Origin: UBA7672 sp965229115
GTDB lineage: Bacteria; Pseudomonadota; Alphaproteobacteria; Caulobacterales; Hyphomonadaceae
DNA: 64,000 bases
Assembly: GCA_965229115.1 (NCBI GenBank)
Contig: CBDDIR010000003.1
Location: forward strand, 4,216,001 to 4,280,000
Reading direction: 5' to 3'
Part shown: in pieces, positions 18,731 to 26,278 of the stretch
How the letters are laid out: the number at the start of each line of letters is the position of its first letter
How positions within the stretch are numbered: the first letter of the stretch is position 1
Notes under the pieces: generated by a model
Seen by the model: the letters and a program-made list of their open reading frames with translations, nothing else
What the model was told of the DNA's origin: nothing
Database searches by the model: none
Made by a program: the position numbers and the translations under genes

Positions 18731-19102
18731 ATGCGAGGCCTCTGGGACAACGAACAGCCCACATCTCCAGCCTTGTTGCGATCAGCGCTCGCGCTCGCCG
18801 GCGGCTTCCTGGCGCTGATATCCGTCGCGATGCTCGCCCTCGCCATCGCCAGCCTGTTCGCGAAATTCTACATGGTCGCCGCGCTGCAGATCGCGTTCGG
18901 CATCGCCGTGCCGTTCTCTGTCTGGCTCGGGCTCAAGATGCTGGCCGATATCCTGGTGGTGCTGAACCGTTCACGCGATCGCCTCGAAGGCATCGAGGAT
19001 GCGCTCACCGGCCGTATCCCCCCGCCGCCCCGCCACGTGCCAGACACGCCGGCGGCCGAGCGCGCCAGCGATGACGGCCCAACCTATCCGGCGGAAGACT
19101 GA
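18731..19102 (+). CDS. Small two-helix membrane protein
   Basis: This 123-residue protein has two hydrophobic helices (about residues 19-43, ALALAGGFLALISVAMLALA; and 47-72, MVAALQIAFGIAVPFSVWL), a short amphipathic segment (VVLNRSRDRLEGIEDAL) and a Pro-rich polar tail. No family is recognised. CAGGAGAGACG lies just upstream of the start. It ends 18 bases before the stop of the convergent trcR gene. The topology suggests an inner-membrane protein with a cytoplasmic C-terminus. Confidence 0.65.
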   Translation: MRGLWDNEQPTSPALLRSALALAGGFLALISVAMLALAIASLFAKFYMVAALQIAFGIAVPFSVWLGLKMLADILVVLNRSRDRLEGIEDALTGRIPPPPRHVPDTPAAERASDDGPTYPAED

Positions 19103-19120
19103 TTACAGTAGGCCGGTAGC

Positions 19121-19828
19121 CTACTCTTCAGCAGGCTTGTTCTTGCCGAAGTTGGCGAACAGCTGCTCGGCCGTGATGTTGCCGCGCTTGGGCTCTTCGC
19201 CCTCTGCGCCCGTTTCCACGGCCGGATCGGCCGGGGCAGGGGTCACAACCTTGCGCAGCGTCGGGCCCGAAAGACGCGCATCGTTTTCTTCACGCGACTG
19301 CGTGCGCTTGGCGGCGGCCTTCGACACGACAGCGTCGAGCTCGATCTGCGTGGTCAGGCCCAGCGTCACCGGGTCAACCGGCTTCAGGTTCGTCGCATTC
19401 CAGTGCTGGCGCGAACGCACCGACTCGATGGTCGATTTCGTCGTGCCGATCAGGCGCGAGATCTGCGCGTCGGTGATTTCCGGGTGGTGCTTGATGAACC
19501 AGTAGATCGCATCCGGGCGATCCTTGCGGCGCGACACCGGCGTGAAGCGGGCGCCCTTCTTCTTGGGCTCCGGCACGCTCGCATGCTTCAGCGGCGGCAT
19601 CTGCAGCGAGTACGTCTTGTCGGCTTCGCCTTTGGCGATCTCTTCGCGCGTCAGCTCGCCCGAGGCGACCGGATCAGCGCCGCGCATGTTCTCGGCAACT
19701 TCGCCATCGGCGATGCCTTTGACTTCGAGCGGGTGCAGTTCGCAGAACTCGGCGATCTGCTCGAAGGTGAGCGTGGTGTTGTCGATCAGCCAGACGGCCG
19801 TCGCTTTAGGCATGAGGATCTTGGCCAT
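19121..19828 (-). CDS. trcR: DUF1013 cell-cycle transcriptional regulator, TrcR-like
   Basis: This 235-residue protein is highly conserved in alphaproteobacteria. It opens with MAKILMPKATAVWLIDNTTLTFEQIAEFC and has the central RPDAIYWFIKHHPEITDAQISRLIGTTKSTIESVR, a helix-turn-helix-like segment. The second half is charged and probably flexible. DUF1013 proteins have been described in Caulobacter as TrcR, an RNA-polymerase-associated regulator of cell-cycle genes; that role is carried over by family. The N-terminal LTFEQIAEFCELHPLEVKGIADGE also looks like a DNA-binding helix pair. The gene is convergent with the small membrane protein and has its own upstream region. Confidence 0.85.
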   Translation of the reverse strand: MAKILMPKATAVWLIDNTTLTFEQIAEFCELHPLEVKGIADGEVAENMRGADPVASGELTREEIAKGEADKTYSLQMPPLKHASVPEPKKKGARFTPVSRRKDRPDAIYWFIKHHPEITDAQISRLIGTTKSTIESVRSRQHWNATNLKPVDPVTLGLTTQIELDAVVSKAAAKRTQSREENDARLSGPTLRKVVTPAPADPAVETGAEGEEPKRGNITAEQLFANFGKNKPAEE

Positions 19829-19874
19829 GGTGCGCCCTGTAAGTCCGAAAAGAGGGGTAGTTCCTGAAAACGAA

Positions 19875-19898
19875 AAACCCGGCGCTAGGGCCGGGTTT
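19875..19898 (-). terminator. Hairpin upstream of trcR, possible terminator
   Basis: A 9-bp stem (AAACCCGGC/GCCGGGTTT) with a 6-base loop is followed on the minus strand by a T-rich run (TTCGTTTTC). It lies between the glycosyltransferase gene and trcR. It could be a second terminator for the former or an attenuator in the trcR leader. Confidence 0.5.
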
Positions 19899-19998
19899 CT
19901 CGGAATTGTCGAGAAGAAGAAAAAGTCCTGAGCGAGGCTGATATAGTTCAGGTTTTCAGAAATGTGAACCTCGAATCAGCACAAACGATCTATGAAAA

Positions 19999-20042
19999 AT
20001 CGTCAGAATTCAAAGCTTAACGTGTCCTTGAATTCTGACGAT
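19999..20042 (-). terminator. Long hairpin ending the glycosyltransferase transcript
   Basis: A perfect 15-bp stem (ATCGTCAGAATTCAA and its reverse complement) with a 14-base loop begins 24 bases past the stop at 20066. On the minus strand it is followed by TTTTTCATAG, as in an intrinsic terminator. The stem is unusually long and AT-rich for this genome. Confidence 0.7.
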
Positions 20043-20065
20043 CTGAAGATTTTTCTGATTTCGGC

Positions 20066-21094
20066 TCAGGTGATCGAGGGGAGGCGGGCCTTCGCCTCGT
20101 TGTAGGCAGCCATATACGCCTCCGCCGAACGCTTGAAGTTCATCCGATCGGCAATGAAAGCCCGCGGCTCGAAGCTGGTCCAGTTTGTCTTGAATTGCTC
20201 CCAGCGCTCCAGAAGATTGGTCGACTGGAACGTGACGCCGCAACGCTCGTCGAAGAACGGAACGGATGTAGCGGGAATACGCTCTTTGGTCAGATTGAGC
20301 GCGCGAGGATCCTGCCAGTAGCCTTCATCCCACGCGAAGATCGGCGTGTTGAGGGCAAGGCACTCATGATACGCCATGCCCTGCGTTTCGGTCGCTGCAA
20401 TGAACGCCATAGCGCGGCTTTGTTTCACGGCCTCGATGTAGTCCTCGATCGAGTAATTGCCGTAACGAATGATCGTCCAGGTCAGCCCCTCTTTCTTCAA
20501 CTGCTCGATGAGCGGGGCGATCGTCTTGGCGTACATTTCCTCGCGATTGAAATAGATCTTGTCGTAGATCAGCACGTCGAATTTCTTCTCGTGCGATTTC
20601 GCGTCAGGGAACTTGGTGATGTCGAAGCCGCCGAACCAGTCGCGCATCCGGTCGCCATAATACGGACGGAAGATGTCTTCGAACCATTTGCAGGTCGAAA
20701 TAAACGAGACGTTGCGCGAGTCGTCGAACAGGTCCGGCCCTTCGAGCGGAGACGCGTAGATGCCCGGTCCCACAACGCGCGGATTGCGCAGGCCTTTGAG
20801 TTTCTCGAAAATGGTCGGATATCCGCTCGCGCTGATCGGATGATCCGGATAGCGGCGGGCGGTAGCAAAGTCGTTGACCCGCACATCATAGCCCTGCGCG
20901 GTCAGCGCATCGCGCAGCATCAGGAACCAGGTGTAGAAACCGCTACGCATCTGCTGCTTGCGGATGAACTTGTAGGCATAGCGCACATAGCGCCGCCCGA
21001 AGGTGCCCAGCGCGGTCAGGCTGTCCGGCGACGCTTGACGCTCATGCCCATCGTAGAAAAGCAGAACGAGATTATCGGGACCGATGGTCGCCAT
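20066..21094 (-). CDS. Glycosyltransferase-like protein (GT-B type)
   Basis: This 342-residue protein has, in its second half, the pattern of the donor-binding domain of GT-B glycosyltransferases: SRAMAFIAATETQGMAYHECLALNTPIFAWDEG, with the spaced Glu residues that hold the nucleotide sugar. The first half has the loosely Rossmann-like YTWFLMLRDALTAQGYDVRVND. No signal or membrane segment is seen, so it should work on the cytoplasmic face. Donor and acceptor are unknown. It stands alone, with a long non-coding region upstream and a strong terminator downstream, rather than in a polysaccharide cluster. Confidence 0.7.
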   Translation of the reverse strand: MATIGPDNLVLLFYDGHERQASPDSLTALGTFGRRYVRYAYKFIRKQQMRSGFYTWFLMLRDALTAQGYDVRVNDFATARRYPDHPISASGYPTIFEKLKGLRNPRVVGPGIYASPLEGPDLFDDSRNVSFISTCKWFEDIFRPYYGDRMRDWFGGFDITKFPDAKSHEKKFDVLIYDKIYFNREEMYAKTIAPLIEQLKKEGLTWTIIRYGNYSIEDYIEAVKQSRAMAFIAATETQGMAYHECLALNTPIFAWDEGYWQDPRALNLTKERIPATSVPFFDERCGVTFQSTNLLERWEQFKTNWTSFEPRAFIADRMNFKRSAEAYMAAYNEAKARLPSIT

Positions 21095-21419
21095 GTTGAG
21101 CCCTTAATGCAGATTGGCCGAAGCGTGCCAGAAGCGTGCCAAGCACCAGACGCGCTACCGACGATGGCCTGAAGGGCCAGCCGCACAGGCGATCGTCTAT
21201 TATAACTGGCATTTTGCCGTTAATGCGCCGCCTGATTTCCCGTGCTGTATGACCGTTTCAGCCTACCCAGTGTGGCCGTCAGCTATCGTGGAAACTACTT
21301 TCGGCGCCATTGCCGCCCCCCGCTCAATTCCGCGGAATTCGAGGCGTATTTTTGCGAATTTTCACAATAGTTTCCGAAAACTAGAGAAAAACACGGATCA
21401 CCTCTGTCCTACACCCCTC
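21095..21419. other. Intergenic region upstream of glycosyltransferase gene
   Basis: About 325 bases with no supported gene, locally richer in A/T than the flanks. It holds the glycosyltransferase promoter and perhaps the promoter or 5' part of the structured element that follows. A small inverted repeat (TAGTTT-CCGA-AAACTA, 21368-21383) is visible. Confidence 0.4.
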
Positions 21420-21842
21420 CCACCCATGAGATATTCCCCGTGCACGCACATGAGGGAGGTCCAGGAGACGTCCGAAACTCTGGATGTGGGTGCGTTGGCC
21501 GGCGTGGCTATCGAGGCGTCAGCGCGGAGAGGGGTGAGGATCTCTCTTTGGACAGCACAGCGAGGAAGTCCTGCGGGTAGCGTCCCGTGGGGCGAAACGA
21601 ACTTCGAACGGCATGGCCTCCGGGGGATGTGAAACCGGAGGGGCCAGGGGGACGGTCGGTTAGGCCCCCTGACACGCTGAACCGGGTGAACAGGCACGGA
21701 GCTAAGGCGCCAGGGGCAACGACGTACCCTGGAAGACCGAGACAACTCCTCATGCGGCTGAACCGGGACAAACGGCCAGACACGGGGCGCGTGAAGACGC
21801 GCATCAGCTGCAGCGATGCAGCACAGGCACTACCCACGGCGT
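21420..21842 (+). ncRNA. Candidate large structured RNA, possibly HEARO/omega-RNA-like, without a nuclease gene
   Basis: About 420 bases packed with GC-rich local hairpins and no credible protein. Clear stems include GGCCTCCGG/CCGGAGGGGCC (near 21615-21645), CAGGGGG/CCCCCTG (near 21655-21671), CCAGGG/CCCTGG (near 21710-21732), GCGCGT-GAAG-ACGCGC (near 21787) and GCTGCA-GCGA-TGCAGC (near 21807). The last loop is a GNRA tetraloop only on the plus strand, which favours that strand. Runs such as GGAGCTAAGGCGCC and CCCTGGAAGACCGAGACAACTCCTC remind me of the HEARO RNAs that guide IscB nucleases, but this rests on memory. No IscB, IsrB or TnpB frame is nearby. The borders are approximate. Confidence 0.4.
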
Positions 21843-21920
21843 GACTTCATGCGCCCCGCTCCCTCTTGGGAGGAACGACAACAAGCATCCCGGACAGCAG
21901 CGCTGGTCCGAACGACCCAT

Positions 21921-22069
21921 CGTGAGCCCGCGCTCGTCCTTCGACGGACGCACGCTCACGCGTGCTGCTCAGGATGAGCGCTTCGTGAGATCGGCACTGA
22001 AGCCAGAGAAGCGCTCATGCTGAGCAGGCCCGCAGGGCCGTCCGTCGAAGCACGAGCGCGTGGCTCACG
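21921..22069. repeat. Two inverted copies of a 62-bp dispersed intergenic repeat
   Basis: The minus-oriented copy (21921-21983) and the plus copy (22009-22069) share the core AAGCGCTCATGCTGAGCAG and TCCGTCGAAGCACGAGCGCG with small changes, and are separated by 25 bases. Together they can form a long hairpin. A third copy is at 43146-43208. The CTGAGCA...GTCGAAG pattern is common in intergenic DNA of many proteobacteria. Confidence 0.8.
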
Positions 22070-22133
22070 ACACGATGTTTGAAATCAGCACTCGATTGCC
22101 GATTGCCCATTCCCGACTACCCAGCGCGCAGCC

Positions 22134-23120
22134 TCATCCCACCTGCAGAATGATCTTCCCGGAATGATCCGCCGCATCCATCGCAGCATGAGCCGCATCG
22201 GCCTCGGCCAGCGCATGCACGCTGCTCACCAGCGGACGGAAGCGGCCATCCTTGATCATCGGCCACACATTCTCGACCACGCCGCGCACCAGCATCGCCT
22301 TGTACTCATCCGTGCGGATACGCAGCGTCGAGCCGGTCACCGTGATGCGCTTCATCATCAGGCGCGTAAGGTCGCCCTCGATCTTCGAGCCCTGCAGGAA
22401 GGCGATGTAGCACAGCCGCCCGAGGTCCTTCAGGATGATCAGGTTCTTGTCGAAATACGGCTTGCCGACCATGTCGAGGATCACATCCACGCCGCCGGCG
22501 TCCCGCATCACCTGCTCGAAATCCTCGGTCTTGTAGTTGATGCCGCGCACAGCCCCCAGCTTCTCGCAGAGCGCGCGCTTCTCTTCCGTGCCAGCCGTTG
22601 CATAAACCGTTGCGCCCCAGGCCTTGGCGATCTGGATCGCCGTCGTGCCGATGCCGCTCGCCCCGCCATGGATCAGCAGGCTCTCGCCCTTTTTCAGCTT
22701 CGAGATCTCGAACACATTGTTCCAGACCGTCAGCACTGTCTCGGGCAGGCCGGCCGCCTCGACATAGGTCAGCGGCTCGGGGATCGGCAGGGTCGAGGCC
22801 TCATGCGCCACCGCGTATTCGGCATAGCCGCCGCCCGGCACCAGCGCGCAGACCTTCTCGCCGCCCTTCCACAACGTCACGCCCGGTCCAACCGCCTCGA
22901 TATCGCCGGCCACTTCCAGACCCAGCGTCTCGGGCGCGCCCGGAGGCGGCGGATACTTGCCCGCACGCTGCACAAGGTCGGGACGGTTTACCCCAGCCGC
23001 GCGTACACGGATCAGCACCTGGCCAGGGCCGGCCACGGGCTTCTCGATCTCGTGCAGGGTGAGGGGCTGTCCCACAACGGATTTGACAGCGGTCATCATC
23101 TGTTTGGACATTTTAGGCAT
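22134..23120 (-). CDS. NAD(P)H quinone oxidoreductase (zeta-crystallin/PIG3 type)
   Basis: This 328-residue zinc-free medium-chain dehydrogenase has GVNRPDLVQRAGKYPPPPGAPETLGLEVAG in the catalytic domain, as in PIG3-type quinone oxidoreductases. It also has ALVPGGGYAEYAV and the Rossmann motif HGGASGIGTTAIQIAKAWGA. It should reduce quinones or similar electrophiles with NADPH in the cytoplasm. The length is normal for the family. The start is chosen at the first ATG (23120); internal ATGs at 23111 and 23099 are also possible. It is divergent from the DUF1192 gene at 23231. Confidence 0.9.
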   Translation of the reverse strand: MPKMSKQMMTAVKSVVGQPLTLHEIEKPVAGPGQVLIRVRAAGVNRPDLVQRAGKYPPPPGAPETLGLEVAGDIEAVGPGVTLWKGGEKVCALVPGGGYAEYAVAHEASTLPIPEPLTYVEAAGLPETVLTVWNNVFEISKLKKGESLLIHGGASGIGTTAIQIAKAWGATVYATAGTEEKRALCEKLGAVRGINYKTEDFEQVMRDAGGVDVILDMVGKPYFDKNLIILKDLGRLCYIAFLQGSKIEGDLTRLMMKRITVTGSTLRIRTDEYKAMLVRGVVENVWPMIKDGRFRPLVSSVHALAEADAAHAAMDAADHSGKIILQVG

Positions 23121-23230
23121 CCCGGGTTTTAATCATGAACAGGGCTGCGGACTCTTGGGCGTGCGCAAGGCGTTCGGTCAAGGTGCGCCTGACAAGGGCG
23201 GGGGACGACAAGGACCGAGGAGGCACGGCC

Positions 23231-23410
23231 ATGAATTTCGACGAAGAACCCGTGAGATCGACGAAACCAAGGCCCCTGGACGAAATGTCGATCCAGGACC
23301 TCAAGGATCGGATCGAAGGGCTCAAGGCCGAGATTACAGCCTGCGAGGCGATGATCGTGAAGAAGGAAGCGACCAAGAAGGCGGCTGAAGCGGCCTTCTT
23401 CAAGTCGTAA
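23231..23410 (+). CDS. DUF1192 small protein
   Basis: This 59-residue protein has the DUF1192 signature LDEMSIQDLKDRIEGLKAEITACEAMI, followed by a Lys/Ala-rich helix. It is a small coiled-coil family found almost only in alphaproteobacteria and of unknown role. GAGGAGGCACGGCC directly before ATG 23231 decides the start over the longer frame. The DUF1465 gene follows about 170 bases on, on the same strand, a pairing I recall from other Caulobacterales. The ending FFKS is typical of the family. Confidence 0.85.
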   Translation: MNFDEEPVRSTKPRPLDEMSIQDLKDRIEGLKAEITACEAMIVKKEATKKAAEAAFFKS

Positions 23411-23577
23411 GGCTGGCTGAGGGACATAACCGCGACAAAATTCCCTGCAAAATCCGGGGACCATCCTGCGGCAAGGGTTTTGCGTAGTACCGTCTGGAAA
23501 CAAACCACGGCCGTTATCAAGGCTTGCTCAAGGTCTCGGGACGAGACTGGTTCGCGAGCTTGGTGTATATTGAGGTT

Positions 23578-24126
23578 ATGATGCTCGACGCGATGCACTC
23601 TGGCGACCCACTGCGCGACGACTGGAAGCGCCGGGTTACCGAGTTTGCCGGTTCGGAAATGTTCGACCGCCTGTTCAAGGAGGGCATGTCCCTCGTTGAG
23701 GAAGCCGCCACCTATCTCGACGGTCCCGGCCGCACGGATTCGCGCAAGCTCAACCGTGAACTCGCGCTCGTTTACGCCGCCGAAAGCATGGAAGTCACGA
23801 CGCGCCTTATGCAGGCCGCCTCCTGGCTGGTCGTGCAGCGCGCGATCCGCGAAAAGGACATGAAGGTCGAAGAAGCAGGCGACGAGAAATACCGCATCTC
23901 GAAACCGGGTGAACCTCACCCGGTCGACCGCGCCGTGATGCCGGCCCCGCTAATGTCGCTCGTCGATCGCAGCCGCGCCCTCTACGAACGCGTCTGGCGC
24001 TTCGATTCCAACCTGTTCTCGGAAAGCCCTCCGCCGGCCGAGAACCCGGTGATGAAGCAGATCGACCGTCTGCGCGCCGCAGCCGAAGGCGGCGCCTTCG
24101 ATCCGCTGTCTGTCTGGCGTCGCTAG
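23578..24126 (+). CDS. DUF1465 family protein
   Basis: This protein of about 182 residues is mainly helical and soluble. The core FAGSEMFDRLFKEGMSLVEEAATYLDGPGR, ALVYAAESMEVTTRLMQAASWLVVQRAI and the C-terminal ALYERVWRFDSNLF match DUF1465, an alphaproteobacterial family of unknown function. The frame is open to a TTG at 23524, but a ribosome site (GAGG) lies just before the two ATGs at 23578 and 23581, so one of these is the likely start. Its stop overlaps the stop of the convergent TIR-TPR gene by 4 bases. Confidence 0.8.
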   Translation: MMLDAMHSGDPLRDDWKRRVTEFAGSEMFDRLFKEGMSLVEEAATYLDGPGRTDSRKLNRELALVYAAESMEVTTRLMQAASWLVVQRAIREKDMKVEEAGDEKYRISKPGEPHPVDRAVMPAPLMSLVDRSRALYERVWRFDSNLFSESPPPAENPVMKQIDRLRAAAEGGAFDPLSVWRR

Positions 24127-25796
24127 TTTTCCGGTCCCTCGGGTGAGGGCGTAGCTCCCAGCTCCGTCATCGCCTTGTTGAGCTCGCTGACTTTCTCCTC
24201 GGCGCCTATATCGCGATAGATCATCATCGCGTCGCGATAGTGTTCAATGGCTGTTGTCGTATCGTTCTGCTTGCGCGCGACATCGCCAAGGCCCGACATC
24301 GCCTCCGCTGAATTTTTGCGGGCGTTGATCGGGCCGGCAAGCAAAAGCGCGGCTTCGTAGCGCTCCTTGGCTTCCGCAAGTTTGTTCTCGGCCAGGGCGA
24401 CGTCGCCCATACCGATCCTGACCGCGATCTGGGATACGACATCCCCGCTGCCGTCCGCCAACTCCAACGCCTTTGCGTAAGACGCGCGCGCCGCCGCAAA
24501 CCGGCTCTGCAACAGAGACAACGCGCCAAGCCGCCCGTTCGCGTTGGCCTGGCCGATGAGATTGCCCGTTTCGTTATAAAGCTTCAGAGCGCGTTGCAGC
24601 ATGTCCTTTGCCTGCGTCAGCTTGTTTTGCGCGCGCACCACGTCTGAGAGATCCGCCAGATCGGCGGCTTGACCGTCCTTGAGGCCAAGCCTCTCGTTGA
24701 TCTCCAGCGACTCGCGGAAGAGCCGCTCAGCCTCCGCGTTATCGCCTGTAGCCAGCGCAACGACGCCGAGATTGCCCAGCGCCACAGCGCGCTTGGCCTC
24801 GTCATCCTCGAACCACGACACCTGCTCCAGCGTGCGTAGCGCCTCTTCATAGTCGCCAGTTCGCAGATACAGCGACCCCAGCAGATTGTGCGCATCCGAG
24901 TCATTCGGCGCTAGCTCGGTCGCACGCCTGTAAGCATTGATCGACGCCTGCGTATCCGCCGCAAACGACAGCGCCCCGATCTCCTTCCAGGTTTCAGCCA
25001 GCGCCTGCGCAGCCTTCTCGCCCTCGTCAGCCGCCGACTGCAGATCAGCCAACGCCCCATCGATGTCGCCCATCGCCAGCTTGTCCGCCGCGGTCCCGCG
25101 CGCACCCGACTGTGCGGAGAGCAAACTCTGTATGCTCTGCCGCAACGCCGCTTCGGCATCTGCGGAAAGCGGCTGGGGCGACTTCTGCTTTAGCAGCGTC
25201 AGCACTTCTTCGACCTTCGCATCCGTGGCGACCAGCGCCGCCTCGGACGCACCGGGATTGGTGAAGCCATCAATCGTCTGCCGCAGGTCGCCGAAATTGG
25301 TGATGATGGCGATCGCGCCCAGCGCTGCAGCTCCCGCGCTGCCCCACGTGAAATAGCGCGACCGGAAGATGTTCGCGCTCAAAAGGCTCCCAAGCGCACC
25401 GCCGGAAAGCCGCCCATGCAGCGCCTGCACAAGCTCGCGAAACTCCCTGTCCGTTGGATCGCCACGCCAGCCCGAGAGATCGGTCGCGCGAAACCCGCCG
25501 AGGCTGCCGGGCGGAGAGCAGGGCGCAAGCAGGATAGGCATCAGCTTCCGCGCCTTCTGCGCCCGCGCCGCCTGCAGGTTCACACCGTCGCTGGCGACCG
25601 CCGCAGGCGTCCAGCACACGATCACGGCATGGGCATTGTCGATCGGATGATCGCTGCGCGGCTGGTCATCGGGCGCTGTATCGACCACGAACCCCGCCGC
25701 CTCGAAGGCGCGGTGCAGCGGCTTCACAAGCTCGGCGCTGCTGCCGGCATAAGCCAGAAGCAGCCGCTTGCCAGATGTTGCCTGTCCTTCGCCCAT
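24123..25796 (-). CDS. TIR-like domain, membrane anchor and TPR repeats
   Basis: This 557-residue protein has three parts. Residues about 10-130 look like a TIR domain (RLLLAYAGSSAELVKPLHRAFEAAGF, then HAVIVCWTPAAVASDGV and a C-terminal EFRELVQALHGRL). One membrane helix follows (about 148-168, WGSAGAAALGAIAIITNF). The remainder is about eight tetratricopeptide repeats (for example SDAHNLLGSLYLRTGDYEEALRTLEQV and AEAMSGLGDVARKQNDTTTAIEHYRDAMMIYRD). The usual catalytic Glu of NAD-cleaving TIR domains, expected in the helix after the WT/WC motif, is not evident. A scaffolding role seems likelier than NADase activity. No defence partners are adjacent. Confidence 0.75.
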   Translation of the reverse strand: MGEGQATSGKRLLLAYAGSSAELVKPLHRAFEAAGFVVDTAPDDQPRSDHPIDNAHAVIVCWTPAAVASDGVNLQAARAQKARKLMPILLAPCSPPGSLGGFRATDLSGWRGDPTDREFRELVQALHGRLSGGALGSLLSANIFRSRYFTWGSAGAAALGAIAIITNFGDLRQTIDGFTNPGASEAALVATDAKVEEVLTLLKQKSPQPLSADAEAALRQSIQSLLSAQSGARGTAADKLAMGDIDGALADLQSAADEGEKAAQALAETWKEIGALSFAADTQASINAYRRATELAPNDSDAHNLLGSLYLRTGDYEEALRTLEQVSWFEDDEAKRAVALGNLGVVALATGDNAEAERLFRESLEINERLGLKDGQAADLADLSDVVRAQNKLTQAKDMLQRALKLYNETGNLIGQANANGRLGALSLLQSRFAAARASYAKALELADGSGDVVSQIAVRIGMGDVALAENKLAEAKERYEAALLLAGPINARKNSAEAMSGLGDVARKQNDTTTAIEHYRDAMMIYRDIGAEEKVSELNKAMTELGATPSPEGPEN

Positions 25797-25850
25797 CCGC
25801 GTCCCCGAAACCGGACGCTAACGCGCAATCAGGGGCCCGAAAAGCAGAAA

Positions 25851-25870
25851 GCCCGCTGTTTCCAGCGGGC
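25851..25870 (-). terminator. Intrinsic terminator of rpmE
   Basis: A perfect 8-bp stem (GCCCGCTG/CAGCGGGC) with a TTTC/GAAA loop is followed on the minus strand by TTTCTGCTTTTC. It lies 28 bases past the rpmE stop. Confidence 0.85.
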
Positions 25871-25898
25871 CTTCCCAGTGTCTCTGAAGGTCGAAAAC

Positions 25899-26129
25899 CT
25901 ACGCCGTGGTTTTGACGAAGCCTTTGAACTTGTCCTTGAAGCGCGACAGGCGGCCGCCGCGGTCGAGCACTTGGGCTGCGCCGCCGGTCCAGGCCGGGTG
26001 CGATTTCGGGTCGATGTCGAGCGACAGCTTGTCGCCGGCTTTGCCCATGCACGAGCGCGTCTGATACTCGGTACCGTCCGTCATCACGACCGTGATGAAG
26101 TGGTAATCGGGATGGCCTTCTTTTTTCAT
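25899..26129 (-). CDS. rpmE: 50S ribosomal protein L31
   Basis: This 76-residue ribosomal protein of the large subunit has the signature HPDYHFITVVMTDGTEYQTRS and IDPKSHPAWTGG. It lacks the CxxC zinc pair of the zinc-binding L31 type and keeps only one Cys (RSCMG), as usual for the alphaproteobacterial form. ATG 26129 is chosen because MKKEGHPDYH is the conserved N-terminus. The basic tail RFKDKFKGFVKTTA is slightly extended. It is divergent from the ABC exporter at 26279 and followed by a clear terminator. Confidence 0.95.
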   Translation of the reverse strand: MKKEGHPDYHFITVVMTDGTEYQTRSCMGKAGDKLSLDIDPKSHPAWTGGAAQVLDRGGRLSRFKDKFKGFVKTTA

Positions 26130-26278
26130 CGGAAGTCTCTGTCGCGGCTGTCGTAAGGTCCCAAAAGCGTTAACGCCTCGAGCCTTGCTGAATTCGGGAG
26201 CGGGGCTCATACCCGAAGCTGGCCGGGCTGGCAAGCTTGGCCGCCAGACACCCGGAAACCGGGGCATTTGAGGGCGGA

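Noticed and set aside
21420..21842. RNase P RNA or tmRNA
   Set aside because: The GAGGAAAGTCC core and ACAGAA element of RNase P and a tag-peptide frame of tmRNA are not found.
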